Part shown: one piece after another, positions 1 to 7,280 of the stretch
Numbering within the stretch: the stretch's first letter is position 1
Layout of the letters: each line of letters opens with the position of its first letter
Assembly (NCBI GenBank): GCA_016699735.1
Contig: CP065008.1
Coordinates: 2,480,001 to 2,544,000, forward strand
From: Alphaproteobacteria bacterium
GTDB taxonomy: Bacteria; Pseudomonadota; Alphaproteobacteria; Micavibrionales; Micavibrionaceae
Length of the DNA stretch: 64,000 nucleotides
Reading direction: 5' to 3'
Program-made: the position numbers and the translations under genes
Notes under the pieces: model-generated
Databases searched by the model: none
What the model was told of the DNA's origin: nothing
What the model saw: the letters and a program-made list of their open reading frames with translations, nothing else

Positions 1-419
1 GCGGAAACCTGAACACCTCCATGGGTTACCTTGTCGCCGGAGCCACCGACCTGATGGGCAGCGCCATCACCTTCTTCGTCAGGGAAAAGGAAAACCCCAC
101 GGAAAAATTCAAGAACGCCGTCCTGAACCTGCCGGGCATCAAACAAATCGCCAACCTTGCCGAAACGCGCACCAATCTGGCCGCCGGACTGATCTCCATA
201 ACAGGGTTGGGATACCTGACCGTCACCGATCTGGCCAAAAACAACTGGAGCGTGGAGACCAGCGCACCGATCCTGACCTTCAGCATCGCCACCCTCGGCT
301 CCGAAGTCTTCTACTGGTTCGCCGAAAAACGCGGCCACGTCCGCGAGGAGCTAGAAGAAAAAGGAATCATCAACAACGATATCGATATCGAACAACCCGG
401 CATGGCCAGAGACATTTAA
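1..419 (+). CDS. Unknown membrane protein, 3' part
   Basis: The reading frame is open to the left edge of the window, so the ATG at 21 is probably internal and the true start lies outside. The visible 138 or so residues contain two hydrophobic stretches (around a TNLAAGLISITGLGYLTV segment and an APILTFSIATLGSEVFYWF segment) separated by a short polar loop, and a charged C-terminal tail. It looks like the end of an integral membrane protein; I do not recognise the family. Its stop codon overlaps the stop of the convergent manC-like gene by about four bases. Confidence 0.6.
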   Translation, partial: GNLNTSMGYLVAGATDLMGSAITFFVREKENPTEKFKNAVLNLPGIKQIANLAETRTNLAAGLISITGLGYLTVTDLAKNNWSVETSAPILTFSIATLGSEVFYWFAEKRGHVREELEEKGIINNDIDIEQPGMARDI

Positions 420-1279
420 TCGGGTGCCTGCTCCCTGTTAAAACGCCAGCGCCACAGCTTTTTCAACGTCCCCACATCGCTCCACGGCACGCCCAGATCA
501 CGCGCCAGACAGGAGGTCGCGTTTTTCATGACCGCCACATCGACGGAAACCGCCTCGACATTTGAAAAAGCGCCACGGTCGGGCTGAAAAAAAACGTGTT
601 CTTCCTCCCCACCCTCGAAGGATTTCTGAATAGCCGCATACAGGCGCGGCGCCGTCCGCTCCATCTGCTGCAGGAAAATCGTGGGCCGCGTCAGGAACAT
701 TCCCGTATTCCACAGACAGTCGGGCCGCATCATCAGCGCCTGTGCATCCTCCAAACTCGGCTTCTCGATGAATTTCCGCACAGGCCGGCAGGGAGCCTTC
801 CCCATCTCCGTAACGATATACCCGTACTCTGTTTCAGGTGCAGTCGGCTTCACGCCGAACAGCACCATATGGTCAATCGTATACGCAAGGGATTCAATCA
901 CCGCCTTCTCGAACGCCCGCACATTTTTAAGGATGTGATCGCTCGGCATGACAAGCATCAATAGCCCCTGCCCCTTCAGATAATGCGCCGCCAACGCGAC
1001 AGCCGCCGCCGTACCCTTCGATTCCGGCTCATGAATGATGGCGCGGTATTCGCTTTTGATCAGCTTGAGCTGGTCCTGCGCCAGTTCCTTATGCCGCTCA
1101 TCGCAAACGATCAGCGGCGGCGCAAACGCCCGCACCCGCAAAACCGTGCGCTGAAAAAACGACAACCCCGTACCGAGAGAAAGAAAAGCCTTCGCGCGCT
1201 TTGAATGGGTCAGGGGCCAGAGCTGCGGATCGCGCCCGCCCGCAAGGATAACGGGCACAATCTCAGGCCGCGAGGTCAT
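416..1279 (-). CDS. Mannose-1-phosphate guanylyltransferase-like protein with degenerate signature
   Basis: Nucleotidyltransferase-fold protein of 287 residues resembling GDP-mannose pyrophosphorylases (ManC/AlgA). Recognisable blocks: VILAGG near residue 10, MPSDH (metal-binding Asp) near 112, FGVKPTAPETEYGYI, KFIEKP, WNTGMF and WSDVG near the end. The family makes GDP-mannose from GTP and mannose-1-phosphate, which fits the gmd and fcl genes just upstream. However, the catalytic GxGxR loop reads GGRDPQLWPL, so the Arg is Gln, and the protein ends right after the core without the usual C-terminal extension or isomerase domain. Start ATG overlaps the end of fcl by 17 bases, implying translational coupling. 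Activity is doubtful; family assignment is firm. Confidence 0.8.
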   Translation of the reverse strand: MTSRPEIVPVILAGGRDPQLWPLTHSKRAKAFLSLGTGLSFFQRTVLRVRAFAPPLIVCDERHKELAQDQLKLIKSEYRAIIHEPESKGTAAAVALAAHYLKGQGLLMLVMPSDHILKNVRAFEKAVIESLAYTIDHMVLFGVKPTAPETEYGYIVTEMGKAPCRPVRKFIEKPSLEDAQALMMRPDCLWNTGMFLTRPTIFLQQMERTAPRLYAAIQKSFEGGEEEHVFFQPDRGAFSNVEAVSVDVAVMKNATSCLARDLGVPWSDVGTLKKLWRWRFNREQAPD

Positions 1280-2243
1280 GAGCCTCCGGTGAAGGATAAC
1301 GCGCCAGATAATCGGCGTAAGCCAGCCTCAACCCGTCCTCCAGAGAAATCCGGGGCCGCCATCCGGCGGAAAAAATGCGTGAACAATCCATGACTTTACG
1401 AAATACACCCTCCGGCCCCGAGGTGTCAAATTCAACCCCGCCGGAACATCCCGCGCAATCGGCGATCTTTAAGGCCAGTTCACCGATGGAAACCTCTGCC
1501 CCGCTCCCCACATTGATCGGCCCCGCACCGTTATAGTGCCTGAGCAGAAACACCAGCGCGTCCGCCAGATCATCGACATAAAGAAATTCGCGCAGCGCCC
1601 GCCCGCTGCCCCAGACCTTTAACGGCTGCCCCGAAGACTTCGCCACGTGCGCCTTCATCAGCAGCGCCGGAATAACGTGCGAACGCGTCAGATCGTAATG
1701 ATCCCCCGGACCGTAAAGATTGCACGGCATGGCGGAAATGAAATCGCGCCCGTATTGCTTCCGGTAAAATTCGCACATCTTCACCCCGGCGATCTTCGCC
1801 AAGGCATAGCCCTCATTCGTCGGCTCCAGCGGAGCACTCAGCAACGCACTCTCTTTGATCGGCACGTGCGCCTCCCGCGGATAAATGCAGGAAGAACCCA
1901 GAGATAAAAGCCGCTCCACCCCGCACAGATGCGCGGCATGGATGACGTTCATGGTAATGGAAAGATTGTCATAAAGAAAATCCGCCGGACGCTGCGAATT
2001 ATCCAGAATACCGCCCACCAGCGCCGCCGCGAGAATAATAACTTCGGGCTTCTCCCACGCCATCCATTCATGAACCGCCGCCCCATCGCGCAGATCAAGC
2101 ACCGAACGCGGCGCGGAAATCAGTTGGACGTTTTCGCAAGCAAGCCGCCGCACCGTCGCAGCCCCGACCATGCCCGTCTCCCCGGCCACCCACACCCGCT
2201 TGCCGGAAAGAGCATACGGAACGCTCAGCCAGTCATTTTCCAT
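1263..2243 (-). CDS. fcl: GDP-L-fucose synthase
   Basis: NAD(P)-dependent epimerase/reductase of the short-chain dehydrogenase extended family, 326 residues, the usual length for GDP-4-keto-6-deoxymannose 3,5-epimerase-4-reductase. Seen: Rossmann motif GETGMVGAATV near residue 20, an AAALVGGI block, GSSCIYPR (catalytic Ser region), and YALAK (the Tyr-xxx-Lys catalytic pair), followed by PCNLYGPGD, which is typical of the family. It converts the Gmd product into GDP-L-fucose in the cytoplasm. It overlaps gmd by 19 bases upstream and the manC-like gene by 17 bases downstream, so the three form one operon for surface-polysaccharide sugar supply. Confidence 0.9.
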   Translation of the reverse strand: MENDWLSVPYALSGKRVWVAGETGMVGAATVRRLACENVQLISAPRSVLDLRDGAAVHEWMAWEKPEVIILAAALVGGILDNSQRPADFLYDNLSITMNVIHAAHLCGVERLLSLGSSCIYPREAHVPIKESALLSAPLEPTNEGYALAKIAGVKMCEFYRKQYGRDFISAMPCNLYGPGDHYDLTRSHVIPALLMKAHVAKSSGQPLKVWGSGRALREFLYVDDLADALVFLLRHYNGAGPINVGSGAEVSIGELALKIADCAGCSGGVEFDTSGPEGVFRKVMDCSRIFSAGWRPRISLEDGLRLAYADYLARYPSPEAHDLAA

Positions 2244-3307
2244 ACCGAGTCTCCCCCGGCCTCGCGCCAGAGCAGCGCCCGGTCGGCATTCACCATATCG
2301 GCCACCAGATCATCGAAATAATATTTCGGCAGCCAGTTCAGCTTATCCTGCGCCTTCCGCGCATTGCCGAGCAGATGATTGACATCCTTCGGCCGGAACA
2401 GCGAAGCATCCACGGAAACCAGCAGCCGCCCCGTGCGCTTCTCGCGCCCCGTCTCCTCGATCCCCGTCCCCTGCCAGACCACGCTCACCCCCGTCTGCGC
2501 GAAGGCGCGCTCGACGAACTCCCGCACGGAATAGGCCTGCCCCGTCGCCAGAACATAATCATCGGGCACGGGCTGCTGAAGCATCAGCCACATCCCCTCG
2601 ACATAATCCCGCGCATGGCCCCAGTCGCGGATAGAATCCAGATTGCCGAGCTTCAAAACCTCCCGCGATCCGGCCTCGATGCAGGCCACCGCCTTGGTGA
2701 TCTTGCGCGTGACGAAATCCTCCCCCCGCGCCGGACTTTCATGGTTAAACAAAATGCCGTTGGAAACGTGCATCCCGTAAGCCTCGCGGTACGTCCGCGC
2801 CAGCCAGTATGCCGCCAGTTTCGCCACGCCGTAGGGGCTGCACGGCATGAAGGGCGTATTCTCGTCCTGCGGCGCGGGCGCACTGCCGAACATTTCGGAG
2901 GACGACGCCTGGTACATCCGCACCGACTTTTCCATATCCAGCAACCGGATGGCTTCCAGCAGCGCCAGCGTCCCCTTGGTATTGATATCCAGCGTCGCCG
3001 CCGGGGTCTTGAAACTCACCCCCACCTGCGACATGGCGGCGAGATTATAAATCTCGGACGGCCGGATGAGTTTAAGAAGCGCCGTCACATTCTGCGCGTC
3101 CGTGATATCGCCCTGATGCAGCGTCAGCGCGGCATCGGTCAGTCCCAGCGCCTCCAGCCGCCGCAAACCGTCGGCGGGGTCCATATAGCTGTCCCACCGG
3201 ACCAGCCCGTGAACGCGGTAACCTTTACGGATCAGAAACTCAGCAAGAAAACCCCCATCCTGCCCGGCAATGCCGGTGATGAGGGCGGTTTTTTTGAAAC
3301 CGGACAT
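2225..3307 (-). CDS. gmd: GDP-mannose 4,6-dehydratase
   Basis: Extended short-chain dehydrogenase of 360 residues. Motifs: ALITGIAGQDGGFLAEFL (NAD-binding, family hallmark), NLAAMSQVGVSF, ASSSEMFG, SPYGVAKLAAYW (Tyr/Lys), NHESPARGEDFVTRKI, all strongly characteristic of Gmd. It dehydrates GDP-mannose to GDP-4-keto-6-deoxymannose, substrate of the next gene. The ATG at 3307 is preferred over an upstream in-frame start at 3346 because a GGGGAG ribosome-binding site sits about eight bases before it and the conserved protein begins here. First gene of the gmd-fcl-manC-like operon. Confidence 0.92.
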   Translation of the reverse strand: MSGFKKTALITGIAGQDGGFLAEFLIRKGYRVHGLVRWDSYMDPADGLRRLEALGLTDAALTLHQGDITDAQNVTALLKLIRPSEIYNLAAMSQVGVSFKTPAATLDINTKGTLALLEAIRLLDMEKSVRMYQASSSEMFGSAPAPQDENTPFMPCSPYGVAKLAAYWLARTYREAYGMHVSNGILFNHESPARGEDFVTRKITKAVACIEAGSREVLKLGNLDSIRDWGHARDYVEGMWLMLQQPVPDDYVLATGQAYSVREFVERAFAQTGVSVVWQGTGIEETGREKRTGRLLVSVDASLFRPKDVNHLLGNARKAQDKLNWLPKYYFDDLVADMVNADRALLWREAGGDSVWKMTG

Positions 3308-3698
3308 CGGCGTCTCCCCACACGAAGATTTGCTGTGAAAACACAATGCACCATCCGTGCCAAAAACGCAATGAAAACAAATCAGTTAGAAAAGAAAGTT
3401 GAGATACTAAATTAGAAATCATACTCCGCATATTTCCCTCTCCCCGCCTGCGGGGAGAGGGACCAAGAGAGAGAGACCAAGGGAGAGGGGCAAAGCAACA
3501 AAAAGATTCTCGCCCCTTCTTTGGCATCCCCGCGCAAGCGGGGATCCACAAAATAAACGACTGAGACAAACAGAGGAAGACAGAGACCATAAGCGCCATA
3601 ATCTCTGTTTATCTCTGCGTTCTCTGTAGTTATAAAAAATGGATTCCCGCCTCCGCCGGAATGACGAAGGCGCCAACAGGCGCTATAATACGAGGGAA
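3308..3698. repeat. Intergenic region with palindromic repeats
   Basis: Gene-free stretch between gmd and the first paralogous membrane protein. It holds a perfect 12-bp inverted repeat with a 2-base loop (3436-3461, arms CCCTCTCCCCGC/GCGGGGAGAGGG), a second hairpin ATCCCCGC-GCAA-GCGGGGAT (3526-3545), an imperfect TCTCTG-rich stretch (3599-3630) and a third palindromic element with GGAATGACG (3641-3666). These are members of the repeat families seen again to about position 7118. The gmd promoter must also lie here, but I see no clear -35/-10 pair. Confidence 0.7.
3661..3697 (+). promoter_or_regulatory. Candidate promoter and operator, copy 1
   Basis: ATGACG (3661-3666) and a perfect TATAAT (3684-3689) are 17 bases apart. 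The spacer contains an inverted repeat GCGCC-AACA-GGCGC (3670-3683) that could bind a repressor. A GAGGGA ribosome-binding site (3692-3697) directly precedes the ATG at 3699, so the transcript would have an extremely short leader. The -35-like bases belong to a palindromic repeat element. The same arrangement recurs at 4836-4872. Confidence 0.45.
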
Positions 3699-4583
3699 AT
3701 GAACCCGATAGAAAAAATCGACAGATCGCATCGCCAAAGCCTCGTGCTGCATGGCTTTTGCCTGATGCTGTTCTTCGTATTGTTTTACGTGAATTATAAT
3801 TTGCCTGTGTTCGCACAAATTGTTGCACACTACACCTATGTTCCTGTAGAACTCGAAGACTCCAGCGCACCACTGCAATATGGAGAACTATCCTATTGTT
3901 GGAGCGAACCTTGGTATTGGCGCTGGTGGCAAAACACAAAATACTGTGGCCAAAAAATACCCACACACACCTATAAGGTTAGCGGTAGGGAATACACGTT
4001 AATATTCACGACCTACACGTTTGAGGCGCCTCACAGGCTCTCGAAGACTGCTTACTACTCTTTCATCAACCCAGCATGGTCTGTGGCGGATAATCGGATA
4101 CCGACAGGGAAAATCTGGACTGCCTTCGTTTATCAGACAATCGCCTTAATCGCATACGCTGCGATCCTCTTCATGGCTTCTTCTTTCGCTCTTGGCTGCA
4201 AATTTTCCGCCGTTGTTCAGAATATTTATCAATCAAGTAAAAAAATGAGCTTTGAAAATAGCGTCATACTCTCTGGATATAGCTCTGTTTGCGTATCAAT
4301 GCTTTGTGTCTTGTCGTATCATTTAACCAAGACAAACTTTCCGGGCATCGAGGAAAGCTTTTTATTCAATATTCTGCCTTCTCTGGTTGGAATAATATTT
4401 TATGTAATTTACGCCCCCAAACCCTACCTGTTACTGGGACCGGCAATAGTCGCTTATCTTTTTTTCCTCACAGGTCACGCCTTATATTGGTGCCCCCTTG
4501 CGCTAATAATACACTTAGCATTGGTCCTGATAGAGGAAGCAGTAAATAAAATCGGCAGATTGTTGAAAAAACCAACCCTGTAA
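3699..4583 (+). CDS. Unknown membrane protein, paralog 1
   Basis: Predicted 294-residue integral membrane protein. One hydrophobic helix near residues 20-40, then a polar domain of roughly 110 residues rich in Tyr, Trp and Cys (probably periplasmic), then four or so hydrophobic segments from about residue 145 to 285. I do not recognise a family. The next gene (4874-5794) has the same architecture, an almost identical first 20 residues beginning MNPIEKIDRSHRQ, and matching positions such as AHYTY.P.ELE, AxSDNR.P, but is otherwise divergent. The ATG at 3699 has a GAGGGA site; an in-frame upstream ATG at 3639 lies in a repeat element and is rejected. AT-richer than its neighbours, suggesting acquisition. 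Confidence 0.7.
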   Translation: MNPIEKIDRSHRQSLVLHGFCLMLFFVLFYVNYNLPVFAQIVAHYTYVPVELEDSSAPLQYGELSYCWSEPWYWRWWQNTKYCGQKIPTHTYKVSGREYTLIFTTYTFEAPHRLSKTAYYSFINPAWSVADNRIPTGKIWTAFVYQTIALIAYAAILFMASSFALGCKFSAVVQNIYQSSKKMSFENSVILSGYSSVCVSMLCVLSYHLTKTNFPGIEESFLFNILPSLVGIIFYVIYAPKPYLLLGPAIVAYLFFLTGHALYWCPLALIIHLALVLIEEAVNKIGRLLKKPTL

Positions 4584-4873
4584 AATTCTCCAAGATCATA
4601 AGCCCTATGGTCGCCTCGCTCTCGTCACCCCGGCGTAGGCCGGGGTCCACGGACAATCCTGAGCGCCCTCCTGAAGGAAACCACCGCCCCCTTCGCGTCT
4701 TCGCGATTCAAATGAAGCTTTCGCGCCTATGGCCGTGAATCGCAAAGCCGCAAAGACACCCTTGCCCTCCTTTGTCATCCCCGCGCAAGCGGGGATTCAG
4801 TCAAAAAGCTTATGAGGATTCCGGCCTCCGCCGGAATGACGAAGGCGCCAACAGGCGCTATAATACGAGGGAA
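4584..4873. repeat. Composite repeat unit I
   Basis: Gene-free stretch made of ordered repeat modules: A, ACCCCGGC-GTAG-GCCGGGGT (4627-4646) followed by an AATCCTGAGCGC stretch; B, CTTCGCGTCTTCGCGATTCA with a divergent inverted partner TGAATCGCAAAGCCGCAAAG (about 4688-4757); C, ATCCCCGC-GCAA-GCGGGGAT (4780-4799); D, CCGGCCTCCGCCGG followed by AATGACG (4821-4841). The same order occurs at 5835-6098 and 6803-7118. Confidence 0.7.
4836..4872 (+). promoter_or_regulatory. Candidate promoter and operator, copy 2
   Basis: Identical to the element at 3661-3697: ATGACG, a spacer carrying GCGCC-AACA-GGCGC, TATAAT (4859-4864) and GAGGGA before the ATG at 4874. The shared block runs from about 4816 to 4935 and matches 3641-3760 at all but three of 120 positions. 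Confidence 0.45.
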
Positions 4874-5794
4874 ATGAACCCGATAGAAAAAATCGACAGA
4901 TCGCATCGCCAAGGCCTCGTGCTGCATGGGTTTTGTCTGACTCTTTATGTAATCTTGGTCTGCGTTAACCTCAATCTTCCCTTCATGGCCCAAACTTTCG
5001 CACACTACACCTATATTCCGCTGGAATTGGAAAACTCGGAAAACCCCCTGACATGCAATTATCAAGGGGCCGATTGGATTTATGAACCGCCTTGGCATGC
5101 TGACCAAAACTTAGCCGGTATACCTGAAGCTTTAAATTTTCCAGAACAAACCTATAGGGTAGGCGAAGAAGAATACGCCTTAAAATACATTACATATACA
5201 GGCGAACAGCCATGCAAACTTGAAAAAACAATATACGTTTCACCGCTAAATCCACACTGGGCTGTTTCAGATAATAGGTTTCCGAGCGAAGAAATCAAAA
5301 GAGCATTTCTGGATCAAGTGCTTAAGGTGCTGTTCTTGATATGCCTTTTTATTACATTCTCATGCTTGATTTTGAAATGCCCGCCGCGACAGATTTCAAA
5401 AGAACTAAAAGAAACATGCAGTCGAAAGTCGGTAGCGAATAGTATTATCTTGTTTTTTTACACCCGCTTTCTAGCGGGAATACTTCTGGACATATACAAT
5501 TATAGCTTCGATCAAAGCCTTCTAGATGGCAGAAACATAGCATTTGTGATTAGCCTAATCATATATCTGCTCTATGTGCCATTAAGATACATGCTGCTAA
5601 TACCAATAATTTGGTTGTCGTTTGGATTAATAATCTCCGCAATCAACTTTTATGCCGAAATAAACAGCATGATTCTGTATCATGAGATTCCTTTCGCAGA
5701 TAACATAGAAATTTTCAGCTACCATGTAATTATTCTTTTGGCGCTGACAGCGCATAACCAATTCAAGAATCATACAAAAGAACCTAACCCATGA
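4874..5794 (+). CDS. Unknown membrane protein, paralog 2
   Basis: 306-residue membrane protein with the same plan as paralog 1: an N-terminal hydrophobic helix, a polar domain with conserved AHYTYIPLELE and a second-domain SPLNPHWAVSDNRFPS block, then several hydrophobic helices to the C-terminus. Function unknown. The start at 4874 is chosen by the GAGGGA site and by the identity with paralog 1. After about residue 25 the two proteins diverge sharply, although their promoters and first codons are nearly identical, which suggests the 5' segment was copied or held together by gene conversion. AT-rich codon use relative to the flanking genes. Confidence 0.7.
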   Translation: MNPIEKIDRSHRQGLVLHGFCLTLYVILVCVNLNLPFMAQTFAHYTYIPLELENSENPLTCNYQGADWIYEPPWHADQNLAGIPEALNFPEQTYRVGEEEYALKYITYTGEQPCKLEKTIYVSPLNPHWAVSDNRFPSEEIKRAFLDQVLKVLFLICLFITFSCLILKCPPRQISKELKETCSRKSVANSIILFFYTRFLAGILLDIYNYSFDQSLLDGRNIAFVISLIIYLLYVPLRYMLLIPIIWLSFGLIISAINFYAEINSMILYHEIPFADNIEIFSYHVIILLALTAHNQFKNHTKEPNP

Positions 5795-6095
5795 CGTCTT
5801 GACCTTTATAAACCGGCTCGGCTTCCTGGTTAGCGTCACCCCGGCGCAGGCCGGGGTCCACGGATAATCCTGAGCGCCGCCGGAAAACCCAAGCCCCGCC
5901 CCCTTCGCGTCTTCGCGATTCAAAGGCCATCCTCACAGGCCGCCCATCATCGCCAAGCCTCCCGCCCCCCCTCTTCTAGCATCCCCGCTCAAGCGGGCAT
6001 CCAGCCGGAATGACAAGAAAGCGCGGCCTTCGTCGTGATCGCCGTGATCGTTGTGTTTCAAAAAACTCTGCGCCCTCCGCGCCTCTGGGGTAAAA
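5795..6095. repeat. Composite repeat unit II
   Basis: Gene-free. Modules in order: A, ACCCCGGC-GCAG-GCCGGGGT (about 5838-5857) with AATCCTGAGCGC; B, CTTCGCGTCTTCGCGATTCA (about 5901-5920); C, ATCCCCGC-TCAA-GCGGGCAT (about 5982-6001, imperfect); D, CCGGAATGACAAG (about 6004-6016); E, a GTGTTTCAAAAAACTCTGCG stretch ending in CGCCTCTGGGGTAAAA (about 6051-6094). Unit E abuts the stop codon of the Doc gene. Confidence 0.65.
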
Positions 6096-6482
6096 TTAAA
6101 GCTTTTTCATATTCTCCCTGATCCATGCAGCGAACTCCTCCTCGCTCACGCTCCCGCCCGCCAGCCCCACGGTCATCAGAACACACGCCGCATCATCCAC
6201 CGCCAGTTCAAACCCGTTGAGCAGCAGGAAGAGTTCCGTCACGACGAACGCCGTGCGCTTGTTCCCGTCCTGAAACGGATGGTTCCGCGCAATGCCGTAT
6301 CCATACGAAGCTGCCAGCGCCGCAAGGTCCGGTGTCCCGTAATTCAAAAGATTCTGCGGCCTTGCCAGCGCGGATTGCAAAAGGGAAAGGTCGCGCACCC
6401 CCGCAAGCCCGCCATGCTCACCGACCTGCGCGTCATGCACGGCCAGTGCAACCGTTTCCAGAATCCAGATAATCTTGCTCAT
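6096..6482 (-). CDS. Doc/Fic-family toxin
   Basis: 128-residue protein with the Fic/Doc core motif HPFQDGNKRTAF at about residues 68-79, the right size for the death-on-curing (Doc) family. Doc proteins phosphorylate elongation factor Tu and block translation. It lies directly downstream of an AbrB-type antitoxin gene whose stop codon overlaps its ATG (ATGA), the standard antitoxin-first order. Both catalytic His and the GNKR loop are intact, so the toxin looks functional. Partner antitoxin is AbrB/MazE-like rather than Phd. Family assignment is firm; the molecular target is inferred from the family. Confidence 0.88.
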   Translation of the reverse strand: MSKIIWILETVALAVHDAQVGEHGGLAGVRDLSLLQSALARPQNLLNYGTPDLAALAASYGYGIARNHPFQDGNKRTAFVVTELFLLLNGFELAVDDAACVLMTVGLAGGSVSEEEFAAWIRENMKKL

Positions 6483-6700
6483 TTCGCCAGTTCGCGCAGC
6501 GCGTTCCGGCGCTTTTTCATGAGTTTACGCGCCGCGTCCATCTGCTCCGCAAAGGAGGGGTCATAGGGCGACAGGGTGACACCCTCGCTCGTTTCGCGCA
6601 GCCACAGCGCATCCCCCTTTTCGAGGTTGAGATGCGTCAGCACCTCCTTGGGCAAAACGACGCCCAGCGAATTGCCGATCTTGGTGATTTTCAGTTCCAT
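6479..6700 (-). CDS. AbrB/MazE-family antitoxin
   Basis: 73-residue protein with an N-terminal SpoVT/AbrB swapped-hairpin DNA-binding domain (KITKIGNSLGVVLPKEVL at residues 3-20) and a charged C-terminal half (DAARKLMKKRRNALREL) expected to bind and neutralise the toxin. Such antitoxins repress their own operon; two copies of a palindromic octamer lie just upstream. Overlaps the Doc gene by four bases. First gene of the pair. Confidence 0.88.
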   Translation of the reverse strand: MELKITKIGNSLGVVLPKEVLTHLNLEKGDALWLRETSEGVTLSPYDPSFAEQMDAARKLMKKRRNALRELAK

Positions 6701-6723
6701 GGCCGCGCCTTTCGGAAAAAGAT

Positions 6724-6743
6724 GTTATAACTCATGTTATAAC
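6724..6743 (-). promoter_or_regulatory. Tandem palindromic operator of the toxin-antitoxin operon
   Basis: The perfect palindrome GTTATAAC occurs twice (6724-6731 and 6736-6743), embedded in two direct ATGTTATAAC repeats with 12 bases centre to centre, about 24 bases upstream of the antitoxin start at 6700. The placement fits autoregulation by the AbrB-type antitoxin. The TATAAC core may also serve as a -10 element. Confidence 0.6.
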
Positions 6744-7123
6744 AAAAACGCCGCCCCGTCAAAATGCTTGAGTCAAAATCAAAACAAAACGCCACCGAAC
6801 CCGTCACCGAGCCGCAGGCCGGGGTCCACGGCCAATCCTGAGCGCAATCGCAAACGAAACCACCGCCCCCTTCGCGTCTTCGCGATTCAAATGAACCCTT
6901 CTCGCCTGCAGCCCTGGAATCGCCAAGTCGCAAAGACTCAAAGCCTCCCGCGCTCCCCTCTTCTAGCATCCCCGCGCAAGCGGGGATCCAGTCAAAACAA
7001 TTCAATAGGTTCCAGCTTTCGCAGGAATGACAAGAAAAGCGCCGCCCGCGTTGTGATCGCCGTGCCCGCTGTGTTTCAAAAAAAACTCTGCGCCCCCTGC
7101 GCCTCTGCGGTTAAAACCACTTT

Positions 7124-7152
7124 TTGCCAACCGCCCGCAAACCCGCTATACT
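7124..7152 (+). promoter_or_regulatory. Candidate orphan promoter
   Basis: TTGCCA (7124-7129) and TATACT (7147-7152) are separated by exactly 17 bases. Transcription would start near 7159, directly before a terminator-like hairpin. No plus-strand gene follows. Confidence 0.35.
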
Positions 7153-7161
7153 CAAACCGTC

Positions 7162-7183
7162 AAGGGCGCACTGCGCCCTTTTT
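7162..7183 (+). terminator. Terminator-like hairpin
   Basis: AAGGGCGC-ACT-GCGCCCTT forms an 8-bp stem with a 3-base loop, followed by TTTTT on the plus strand. No plus-strand gene lies immediately upstream. Confidence 0.5.
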
Positions 7184-7280
7184 CATAGCGCGGAAAATCA
7201 AACACGAGCGAAACGCGAAGAACTTAGTCCGCTCTCCTCCGCGCCCTGACAAATCAATCACTTAACCTTGAAAAACCGGA

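Larger units (their letters stand above)
6744..7280. repeat. Composite repeat unit III and flanks
   Basis: Gene-free. Third copy of the ordered composite: A (degenerate left arm, GCAGGCCGGGGTCCACGG, about 6812-6830, then AATCCTGAGCGC), B with its inverted partner (about 6868-6942), C, ATCCCCGC-GCAA-GCGGGGAT (6968-6987), D, a GGAATGACAAG tail (about 7022-7032), and E, GTGTTTCAAAAAAAACTCTG to CTCTGCGGTTAAAA (about 7070-7115). Long open frames through this stretch have repeat-derived composition and are not genes. From 7119 to 7280 there is a promoter-like and terminator-like pair, described separately. Confidence 0.65.

Noticed and set aside
3436..3545. Clustered palindromes considered as a CRISPR array
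   Set aside because: The repeats differ from each other, spacing is irregular, and no cas genes are present; they are palindromic intergenic elements.
3240..3966. Long minus-strand open frames across the gmd upstream region
   Set aside because: They run through palindromic repeats and into paralog 1 on the opposite strand, with no ribosome site and repeat-like composition.
6576..7265. Plus-strand open frame of 229 codons
   Set aside because: Covers the antitoxin gene in reverse and the repeat unit III; codon use is not protein-like.
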